Shown: in pieces, positions 1 through 8,292 of the stretch
How the letters are laid out: each line of letters starts with the position of its first letter
How positions within the stretch are numbered: position 1 is the first letter of the stretch
Assembly (NCBI GenBank): GCA_003505795.1
Contig: DNXT01000490.1
Coordinates: forward strand, 1 to 8,292
Source of the DNA: Lysobacteraceae bacterium
GTDB lineage: Bacteria; Pseudomonadota; Gammaproteobacteria; Xanthomonadales; Xanthomonadaceae
Reading direction: 5' to 3'
Length of the DNA: 8,292 nucleotides
Translations under genes and position numbers: made by a program
The notes under the pieces: generated by a model
What the model saw: only the letters and a program-made list of their open reading frames with translations
What the model was told of the DNA's origin: nothing
Database searches by the model: none

Positions 1-414
1 CGGCGGCGGCGCGGATGGCGCGGCGCGGTGGCGCATCACCACGAACATCGCGATCGCGCCGATCACCAGCAGCAGGCCGATGCGGATGCGCCAGGCCCAG
101 TTGCGGCCGCCGCCGGCAGCTTCGGCGAGATCGTCGCCGAACGCGTACCGGGCGTTGGGCAGGTCCTGGCGGGTGGTGTCGAGCAGGCGTGCCTCGCGCA
201 GCAGTTCGCGCGCGCGCGGCTGGTCGTTGGCGTGCACCACCCACACGGTCGGATGCGCCTGCGCGTTGCTGCGGTCCAGATAGCTGAACTGGCCGCTGCG
301 CTTGCTGTGGTAGGAGCGGGCGTTGGTCAGGCGGATCTCGATGCCGGCCTCGCGCAGCAGGTTGGCCACGCCCTCGGCGGTTTCCACGCGTTGGCTGCTG
401 AAGATCTTGCGCAT
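1..414 (-). CDS. DUF2007-like putative signal-transducing protein with C-terminal membrane helix (3' end outside window)
   Basis: The frame is open from an ATG at 414 to the window edge: 138 codons with no stop, so the C-terminus is missing. The protein begins MRKIFSSQRVETAEGV, then has a short alpha/beta region (about residues 1-80) of the kind seen in DUF2007 proteins. Residues 90-108 are a linker. Residues 110-127 (IGLLLVIGAIAMFVV core) form one hydrophobic segment followed by MRHR, consistent with a single membrane helix and a cytoplasmic head. The true function is unknown; related Xanthomonas proteins are often labelled 'pathogenicity-like', a weak annotation. The start follows an AGGAAA ribosome-binding site 8 nt upstream. 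That site overlaps the TAG stop of tesB, with only 12 nt between the two genes, so it is very probably co-transcribed and translationally linked to tesB. Gene reality is well supported; the family call is from recognition only. Confidence 0.75.
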   Translation of the reverse strand, partial: MRKIFSSQRVETAEGVANLLREAGIEIRLTNARSYHSKRSGQFSYLDRSNAQAHPTVWVVHANDQPRARELLREARLLDTTRQDLPNARYAFGDDLAEAAGGGRNWAWRIRIGLLLVIGAIAMFVVMRHRAAPSAPPP

Positions 415-426
415 TCGGGGCGTTTC

Positions 427-1332
427 CTAGTCTTTCGCCGGCACGGCGTTGGCGCTGCCGTCGCGCACGACGCGGATCAGGCCCTCCTGGGTGGTGCTGG
501 CGACCAGCACGCCGTCGCGGGTGAAGAACTGGCCGCGCGCCAGCCCGCGCGAACCCTGCGCGGTCGGGCTGTCCAGCGAATACAGCAGCCAGTCGTCGGT
601 GCGGAACGGGCGGTGGAACCACAGCGCGTGGTCGAGCGAGGCCATCTGCACGTTCGGCGTGTAGTAGCTGATGCCGTGCGGGAAGGTCGAGGTGCCGAGC
701 AGCTGGAAGTCCGAGGCGTAGGCCAGCAGCGCCTGGTGCAGGCCGACGTCGTCGCCGATGCGCTCGCCCAGCCGCACCCACATCTGCTGGAACGGCGGAC
801 GCTTGGGCGGATTCAGTTCGTCGCGCGGATAGACGTGGCGGAACTCGAACGGGCCGCCGCGGGTCAGCCAGCGCTGCACCTTCGGCGGCAGCCGGGCCAG
901 CACCTCCGGGGCCACCGGCGGGGTCGGCTCGATGTCCTCCGGCTGCGGCACCTCGGGCATCTTGGTCTGGTGCTCGGCGCCGTCCTCGTGTTCCTGGAAC
1001 GAGGCCGCGCAGAAGAAGATCACCTTGCCGTGCTGGATCGCGGTGACCCGGCGCACCGAGAAGCTGCCGCCGTCGCGGGTGCGGTCGACGTCGTAGACGA
1101 TCGGGTGGTCGATGTCGCCGGCGCGCAGGAAGTAGGCGTGCAGCGAATGCGCCTGGCGGCCGTTCTCGACGGTGGCCTGCGCGGCCGCCAGCGCCTGTCC
1201 GAGGACCTGCCCGCCGAACACGTACTTGGTGCCGATGTCGCGGCTTTGCCCGCGGAACAGGTTGTCCTCCAGCCGCTCCAGCGAGAGCAGGCTGATCAGT
1301 TCGGAGACGACGGGTTCGGCGTTGGCGGACAA
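427..1332 (-). CDS. tesB: Acyl-CoA thioesterase II (TesB)
   Basis: The 301-residue product hydrolyses medium- to long-chain acyl-CoA to free fatty acid and CoA in the cytoplasm. It is a double-hotdog protein: N-terminal hotdog about residues 12-115 (FRGQS, VFGGQVLGQAL, HSLHAYFLRAGD, FSVRRVTAIQ) and C-terminal hotdog about 160-290 (YASDFQLL, DHALWFHRPF, TTQEGLIR). The E. coli catalytic triad Asp204/Thr228/Gln278 maps to Asp208, Ser232 and Gln282 with identical spacing (24 and 50 residues). Ser for Thr is a conservative change. E. coli TesB is 286 aa, so this one is slightly longer, mainly at both ends. The only in-frame start near the expected N-terminus is TTG at 1332, preceded by a weak AGG 8 nt away; no ATG or GTG fits upstream. 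It lies 49 nt downstream of the isomerase gene and 12 nt upstream of the DUF2007-like gene, so an operon is likely, possibly with its own promoter at 1363-1368. Confidence 0.95.
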   Translation of the reverse strand: MSANAEPVVSELISLLSLERLEDNLFRGQSRDIGTKYVFGGQVLGQALAAAQATVENGRQAHSLHAYFLRAGDIDHPIVYDVDRTRDGGSFSVRRVTAIQHGKVIFFCAASFQEHEDGAEHQTKMPEVPQPEDIEPTPPVAPEVLARLPPKVQRWLTRGGPFEFRHVYPRDELNPPKRPPFQQMWVRLGERIGDDVGLHQALLAYASDFQLLGTSTFPHGISYYTPNVQMASLDHALWFHRPFRTDDWLLYSLDSPTAQGSRGLARGQFFTRDGVLVASTTQEGLIRVVRDGSANAVPAKD

Positions 1333-1362
1333 GGGCTCGGCCTGGCGTGCTTGGAAGGACGA

Positions 1363-1368
1363 ATTATA
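1363..1368 (-). promoter_or_regulatory. Possible -10 element (TATAAT) in front of tesB
   Basis: The minus strand reads a perfect TATAAT inside the 49-nt gap between the isomerase stop and the tesB start, in otherwise very GC-rich DNA. A start of transcription about 7 nt downstream would give a leader of roughly 23 nt. No convincing -35 hexamer is visible at 16-18 bp (CCAGGC at 17 bp), and there is no extended TG motif. An internal promoter for tesB is therefore plausible but unproven. Confidence 0.4.
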
Positions 1369-1381
1369 GCGGGCGCTGCGC

Positions 1382-2155
1382 TCAGGCCTGGCGCAGGCGC
1401 GCGGCCAGTTCCTGCAGCGCGGCCTGCGCGTCCGGGGCGTACCAGGCGTCGATGAAGCGGTCGAGCCGGATCAGTTCCGGCGCCAGCGCCTCCTGCAGGT
1501 CGACACGGGCGACCTGGCGGGTCTGCAGCATCGGCTGGCGCGGCAACTGCAGCAGTTCCTGCAGCCAGGCGACCGAACGGGCCACCACCTGCCCGCCATC
1601 GGCCAGTTCGTCCACCAGGCCGATCTGCACCGCCTGCTCGGCCGGCACCATCTCGCCGGCCACCAGCAGGCGCTCGGCGCGGTGCGCACCGACCACGCGC
1701 CGCAGCAGCCGCTGGATGCCTTCCGGCGCGACCAGGCCGACCCGGGTCTCGTTGAGGCCGATCGCGTACGGGCGCGCCGGATCGGCGCTGCGCGCCATGA
1801 CCCGGTAGTCGCAGCACAGCGCCAGCACGCAGCCGCCGGCCGGGGCGTGGCCGGTGAGCGCGGCCACCACCGGGATGCGGCAGTCGGCCAGGGTCTTGGC
1901 CGCGCCGAAGAAGGCGTGCCAGCTGTCGAGCAGGCCGTTGCGGTCGTCGCCGTGCGCCAGCAGGTGCGGCACGTCCATGCCGCCGGAGAAGATGCGCTCG
2001 CCGCCGGACAGGACGATGCCGTGCGCGTCGTCGGCCATCGCCTGGTTCACCGCCGCGATCAGCGCGCGGCACAGCTCCGTGTCCAGCGCGTTGACGGGCG
2101 GGCGTGCCAGCCGGATCTCGCGGATCGGGCCGTGGTCGAGGATCTCGATGCTCAT
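1382..2155 (-). CDS. Enoyl-CoA hydratase/isomerase family protein, resembling delta3,delta2-enoyl-CoA isomerase (ECI1 type)
   Basis: The 257-residue protein has a crotonase fold. The CoA/oxyanion-hole segments are about residues 54-62 (RIFSGGMDV) and 99-112 (ALTGHAPAGGCVLA). In hydratases two glutamates catalyse the reaction. Here the first position (after AGGC) is Val110, while the second is kept as Glu136 in IGLNETRVGLVAP. The stretches PAGGC..AL.CDYR and IGLNET..G..AP closely match, from memory, mitochondrial delta3,delta2-enoyl-CoA isomerase, which uses one catalytic Glu in the LNET motif. The likely role is therefore shifting cis/trans-3-enoyl-CoA to trans-2-enoyl-CoA during breakdown of unsaturated fatty acids, not hydration. 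The start ATG at 2155 has GGGAG 7 nt upstream and gives the expected family N-terminus. It is the first gene of the unit with tesB and the DUF2007-like gene. Crotonase-family membership is certain; the substrate is inference. Confidence 0.9.
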   Translation of the reverse strand: MSIEILDHGPIREIRLARPPVNALDTELCRALIAAVNQAMADDAHGIVLSGGERIFSGGMDVPHLLAHGDDRNGLLDSWHAFFGAAKTLADCRIPVVAALTGHAPAGGCVLALCCDYRVMARSADPARPYAIGLNETRVGLVAPEGIQRLLRRVVGAHRAERLLVAGEMVPAEQAVQIGLVDELADGGQVVARSVAWLQELLQLPRQPMLQTRQVARVDLQEALAPELIRLDRFIDAWYAPDAQAALQELAARLRQA

Positions 2156-2178
2156 TGTGGGGCTCCCGGGGTGTCGGA

Positions 2179-2187
2179 CTATGATAG
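2179..2187. promoter_or_regulatory. Symmetric -10-like element CTATGATAG between divergent genes
   Basis: Only 37 nt separate the isomerase ATG (2155, minus) and the copper chaperone ATG (2193, plus). The gap centres on the palindrome CTATGATAG. The plus strand reads TATGAT (2180-2185) and the minus strand TATCAT (2186-2181), both -10-like. The minus start would fall near 2174, leaving a leader of about 19 nt that includes the GGGAG site. The plus start would fall at about 2192, giving an almost leaderless mRNA if the ATG at 2193 is used. No strong -35 is seen for either direction. Confidence 0.3.
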
Positions 2188-2192
2188 GGCGC

Positions 2193-2645
2193 ATGAAGCC
2201 GCTCATCGCCTTGTCCGTCGTCCTGCCGCTGTTGCTGTCGTGTGCGGTCGCCTCGGCGGCGCCTGCGGAGGCATGCCTGCCCGAGTTCCGCGACGGCTGG
2301 ATCCGGCTGCCGGCCAATGCCGCGATGCCGATGGCGGCCGGCTTCGGGCGTTTTTCCAACGGCTGCGGCGGCGCGCTGGAAGTGCGTGCGGTGTCCAGTG
2401 CCGCGTTCGGCGACGTGTCGCTGCACGAGACCACGCAGGTCGGCGGGGTCAGCCGCATGCGCGAGGTCGAAGCGCTGCCGCTGCCGGCGGGCGGGGACGT
2501 GGTGCTGCAGCCGGGCGGGCTGCACCTGATGCTGATGCAGCCGGCGCAGCCGCTGCACGAGGGCGAGCGGCTGCCGCTGGTGTTCGGCCTGCGCGACGGC
2601 CGCGAGATCCAGGCCGAACTGGAAGTGCGCAAGGCCGCGCCATGA
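2193..2645 (+). CDS. Periplasmic copper chaperone, PCu(A)C family (DUF461)
   Basis: The 150-residue precursor has a basic start (MKPL), a hydrophobic core (residues 3-16) and an ASA-A type signal-peptidase site near residue 22. LLSC at 14-17 could alternatively be a lipobox. The mature part carries the exact family copper-binding motif H-x10-M-x21-H-x-M: His78, Met89, His111 and Met113. Family members bind Cu(I) in the periplasm and deliver it, for example to cytochrome c oxidase CuA assembly. Cys28 and Cys58 lie outside the motif and could form a disulfide. The start at 2193 has AGGG at 2186-2189, a short 3-nt spacing; an in-frame ATG at 2181 would add MIGR. There is no SCO1-like partner in the window. 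The gene is divergent from the acyl-CoA cluster and convergent with the hotdog thioesterase, so probably a single-gene unit. A hairpin begins 4 nt after the stop. Confidence 0.88.
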   Translation: MKPLIALSVVLPLLLSCAVASAAPAEACLPEFRDGWIRLPANAAMPMAAGFGRFSNGCGGALEVRAVSSAAFGDVSLHETTQVGGVSRMREVEALPLPAGGDVVLQPGGLHLMLMQPAQPLHEGERLPLVFGLRDGREIQAELEVRKAAP

Positions 2646-2648
2646 TTT

Positions 2649-2669
2649 CCTTCTCCCGTCCGGGGAAGG
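2649..2669 (+). terminator. Hairpin just after the copper chaperone stop codon (possible U-tract-less terminator)
   Basis: An 8-bp stem (CCTTCTCC with GGGGAAGG, one G-U wobble) around a 5-nt loop starts 4 nt after the TGA at 2643-2645. No T-run follows on the plus strand, so intrinsic termination is uncertain. It may instead protect the mRNA 3' end, or simply belong to the repeat region. Confidence 0.3.
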
Positions 2670-2857
2670 CGTCCCGAAGGGGCGGATGAAGGACGCCGCA
2701 GGCAAGCTGCGGCCGCCGCCATGACGAACGCGCCGCCACGCGCCAGCCAGGGGAAACCATCGCAGAGCGCATGCCCGGAGCGTTTGCCCTCCGGGTACGT
2801 GGCGACGCGCTTGGCCTTGCCGGTCACCGATGCAGGCTTGCGGCGCCGCTCGCCCCA

Positions 2858-2882
2858 CCCCCTCTCCTGCAGGGATAGGGGG
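2858..2882 (-). terminator. Strong hairpin downstream of the uvrA-thioesterase operon (possible terminator, no U-tract)
   Basis: Arms CCCCCTCTCC (2858-2867) and GGATAGGGGG (2873-2882) pair in 9 of 10 positions around TGCAG. The hairpin begins 17 nt beyond the thioesterase stop when read on the minus strand. No T-run follows in that direction, so it may act as an mRNA 3'-end stabiliser or a dispersed palindrome, not an intrinsic terminator. Confidence 0.35.
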
Positions 2883-2899
2883 CTCCAAAGCCAGGGGGT

Positions 2900-3306
2900 T
2901 CAGCTCGACGCGGCGCGGATCGCGTCCGGCAGCGGCGCACTCTTGCCGGTGTGCGTGTCCATCCACACCACGACCACGTTGCCGTCCGAATAGAGCACGG
3001 TGTCGTCCTTCTGGTCGACGATGCGATGGCCGATGGTGACGCTGCTGTTGCCGAGGCGCTCGACGAACAGCTCCACCACGATGTCGTGCGGCCACACCAG
3101 CGGACGCTTGTAGTTGAGGTTGGTCGCGGCCACCACCGGCGCGATCCGGTCGCTCATGGACACGCCTTCCACGCCCAGCATCCAGCGCACGCGCGCTTCC
3201 TCCAGGTAGGAAACGTACTTGGCGTTGTTGACGTGGCCCATGCTGTCCATGTCGCGCCAGCGCACGCTGATCGGGACGCGGGCCAGGATCTTGTGGTTCT
3301 GTTCGC

Positions 3307-3310
<4 letters not shown>
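2900..3310 (-). CDS. Acyl-CoA thioesterase, single hotdog domain, FadM/YbgC (4HBT) type
   Basis: The 136-residue protein is one hotdog domain. The signature is [20 protein letters not shown] at residues 16-35. Asp22 aligns with the catalytic Asp17 of Pseudomonas 4-hydroxybenzoyl-CoA thioesterase, and GHVNN marks the FadM/YbgC branch. Such enzymes work as cytoplasmic oligomers that hydrolyse short- to long-chain acyl-CoA; the substrate here cannot be told from sequence. Length is normal for the family and no signal peptide is present. The ATG at 3310 overlaps the uvrA stop (shared ATGA), with AGAAGG about 10 nt upstream inside uvrA, so translation is probably coupled to uvrA. No promoter of its own is needed or visible. 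It ends just before a strong hairpin. Confidence 0.9.
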
Positions 3311-6318
<3,008 letters not shown>

Positions 6319-6387
6319 GGGGGGTCCGGTGGTCTGGCCGCGGGCGCTAGCCGGCAGCGTGGGGCGAGTTTGTCAGGGCAGGGCGGG

Positions 6388-6443
6388 TGGCAATCGGTCA
6401 GCCTACCCGGCCACCTATTTGAGGGCAATTGCCCGGATTGCCA
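6388..6443. promoter_or_regulatory. Cluster of GGCAAT/ATTGCC half-sites around a perfect 12-bp palindrome
   Basis: The uvrA-rplU divergent region (6319-6586) has no gene. Inside it, GGGCAATTGCCC (6423-6434) is a perfect palindrome. It is flanked by an 8-bp inverted repeat, TGGCAATC (6388-6395) and GATTGCCA (6436-6443). The hexamer GGCAAT or its complement thus occurs four times in 56 bp. The cluster lies about 70-125 bp upstream of the uvrA start and about 50-105 bp upstream of the rplU -35, a position suited to an operator. No regulator is identified. Confidence 0.35.
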
Positions 6444-6491
6444 GTGCCGGGACGGGGGCGAACGGGACGCTGAACCGCAGGATCCGCAGGC

Positions 6492-6521
6492 TTGACCGTA
6501 AATGCCTGAAGCCATTACAAT
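6492..6521 (+). promoter_or_regulatory. Sigma70-type promoter of rplU-rpmA
   Basis: TTGACC (6492-6497) and TACAAT (6516-6521) each match the consensus at 5 of 6 positions, with an 18-bp spacer. The predicted start of transcription is near 6528, giving a leader of about 59 nt before the rplU ATG. Position, orientation and strength all fit a ribosomal protein operon. Confidence 0.75.
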
Positions 6522-6527
6522 TCCGCT

Positions 6528-6554
6528 CCTGTCTGCCCGCCCGGGCAAGACAGG
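6528..6554 (+). promoter_or_regulatory. Strong stem-loop at the predicted 5' end of the rplU-rpmA mRNA
   Basis: CCTGTCT (6528-6534) pairs with AGACAGG (6548-6554), A6547 is bulged, and GCCC (6535-6538) pairs with GGGC (6543-6546), closing the loop GCCC. That is 11 bp with one bulge, starting at the predicted transcription start. An A/T-rich unpaired stretch with the AGAGGA ribosome-binding site follows. It may stabilise the mRNA or be a ribosomal-protein leader; no U-run follows, so it is not an attenuator of the intrinsic kind. Confidence 0.55.
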
Positions 6555-6586
6555 CGACCATAATAACTACAGAGGAATACCTGGTC

Positions 6587-6904
6587 ATGTACGCAGTTCT
6601 GGTAACCGGCGGTAAGCAATACCGCGTCGCGCAGGGCGAAACGCTCCGCGTGGAAAAGCTCGAGGCCGAGGCCGGCAGCGAAATCAAGTTCGACAACATC
6701 CTGATGCTCGGCGACAGCGACGGCATCAAGCTGGGTGACGCGCTCAAGGGCGCGGCGGTGACCGCCAAGGTCGTGGCCCATGGCCGCGCCGACAAGGTCC
6801 GCATCATCAAGTTCCGTCGCCGCAAGCACCACATGAAGCGTCAGGGACATCGTCAGCACTACACCGAAATCGAGATCACCGGCATTGCCGGTGGCAGCAA
6901 GTAA
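6587..6904 (+). CDS. rplU: 50S ribosomal protein L21
   Basis: The 105-residue product begins [14 protein letters not shown], the canonical L21 start, and has the C-terminal RNA-binding signature [19 protein letters not shown] (residues 75-93). L21 binds 23S rRNA in the large subunit. Length is normal and all conserved blocks are present. The ATG has AGAGGA (6571-6576) 10 nt upstream. The gene is first in an operon with rpmA, driven by the promoter at 6492-6521, and its TAA forms part of the rpmA ribosome-binding site. Confidence 0.98.
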   Translation: MYAVLVTGGKQYRVAQGETLRVEKLEAEAGSEIKFDNILMLGDSDGIKLGDALKGAAVTAKVVAHGRADKVRIIKFRRRKHHMKRQGHRQHYTEIEITGIAGGSK

Positions 6905-6916
6905 GGAGAAGCAGTC

Positions 6917-7177
6917 ATGGCACACAAAAAGGGCGTAGGTTCCTCGCGCAACGGCCGCGACTCCAACCCGAAGTACCTGGGCGTCAAGATCTACGGCGGC
7001 CAGGCCATCGAGGCCGGCAACATCATCGTGCGTCAGCGCGGCACCCAGTTCCATCCGGGCGCCGGCGTCGGCCTGGGTCGTGACCACACGCTGTTCGCGC
7101 TGGTCGACGGCAAGGTCGAGTTCTCGGTCAAGGGCGCCAAGAAGCGCCGTACCGTGAGCGTCGTCGCCGAGGCGTAA
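6917..7177 (+). CDS. rpmA: 50S ribosomal protein L27
   Basis: The 86-residue product starts [16 protein letters not shown], the conserved N-terminal arm that reaches toward the peptidyl-transferase centre, and carries the L27 signature at about 34-61 ([24 protein letters not shown]). There is no Firmicutes-type cleavable N-terminal extension. AAGGAG (6903-6908) sits 8 nt before the ATG and overlaps the rplU TAA, with a 12-nt intergenic gap, so the two genes are co-transcribed and closely coupled. A strong terminator follows 45 nt after the stop. Confidence 0.98.
   Translation: MAHKKGVGSSRNGRDSNPKYLGVKIYGGQAIEAGNIIVRQRGTQFHPGAGVGLGRDHTLFALVDGKVEFSVKGAKKRRTVSVVAEA

Positions 7178-8292
<1,115 letters not shown>

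Larger units (their letters stand above)
2646..2899. repeat. Non-coding convergent region with serial hairpins, probable mosaic of dispersed palindromic repeats
   Basis: No credible gene lies between the two convergent stop codons. Four stem-loops follow one another: 2649-2669 (CCTTCTCC/GGGGAAGG, one G-U, 5-nt loop); 2695-2713 (GCCGCAG/CTGCGGC, loop GCAAG); 2772-2797 (core CCCGGAG/CTCCGGG plus two outer pairs); 2858-2882 (CCCCCTCTCC/GGATAGGGGG, one mismatch, loop TGCAG). A further pair, GGCGTCC 2668-2674 with GGACGCC 2691-2697, competes with the first two. On the minus strand the left end reads like the 'CATCCGCCCCTTCGGGA... GGGAGAAGG' text, and the right end like 'CCCTCTCCCGCAAGCGGGAGAGGG' text. 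I recall both as common in Xanthomonadaceae intergenic DNA; that dispersal is from memory and cannot be checked here. Confidence 0.6.

Noticed and set aside
28..1455. A 475-codon open frame on the plus strand opposite tesB
   Set aside because: Same codon-bias shadow: it runs across tesB, the intergenic gaps and parts of both neighbouring genes, with no family motif.
2156..2827. Upstream extension of the isomerase frame to 2827
   Set aside because: The extension runs antisense through the copper chaperone and the hairpin region. Family length and the GGGAG site place the start at 2155.

Overview
The window is a GC-rich bacterial chromosome segment that looks like Xanthomonadaceae (Xanthomonas or a close relative). 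The reasons are the close match of TesB, UvrA, L21, L27 and ObgE to gammaproteobacterial forms, a DUF2007-type protein of the kind annotated as 'pathogenicity-like' in Xanthomonas, and intergenic GGGATTCG-type repeats that I associate with this family. The genus assignment is inference from memory, not from a search.

Layout. Bases 1-2155 (minus strand) carry an acyl-CoA cluster, read from right to left: an enoyl-CoA isomerase/hydratase-family protein, then acyl-CoA thioesterase II (tesB), then a DUF2007-like membrane-anchored protein that runs off the left edge. A periplasmic copper chaperone of the PCuAC family is divergent from this cluster (2193-2645, plus). Its 3' end converges on a hairpin-rich non-coding stretch (2646-2899). 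To the right lie a FadM/YbgC-type hotdog thioesterase and uvrA on the minus strand. These two overlap by ATGA, so they form an operon with uvrA first. A 268-base divergent region separates uvrA from the plus-strand rplU-rpmA operon (ribosomal proteins L21 and L27). It holds a good sigma70-type promoter, a strong stem-loop at the predicted mRNA 5' end, and a palindrome cluster. rpmA is followed by a textbook UUCG-loop terminator, then a long imperfect inverted repeat whose right arm ends at the base before the obgE start codon. obgE (ribosome-associated GTPase) runs off the right edge.

How the genes fit together. uvrA serves nucleotide excision repair. rplU, rpmA and obgE form the conserved large-subunit/ribosome-assembly cluster. 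The isomerase, TesB and the small hotdog thioesterase all act on acyl-CoA, which suggests handling of unsaturated fatty acids and CoA release, although they sit in two transcription units. I see no mobile element, CRISPR array, tRNA or unmistakably new system. The most interesting signals are regulatory or structural: the repeat occupying the obgE ribosome-binding region, the 5' hairpin of rplU, the histone-H1-like tail of UvrA, and the hairpin array at 2646-2899.
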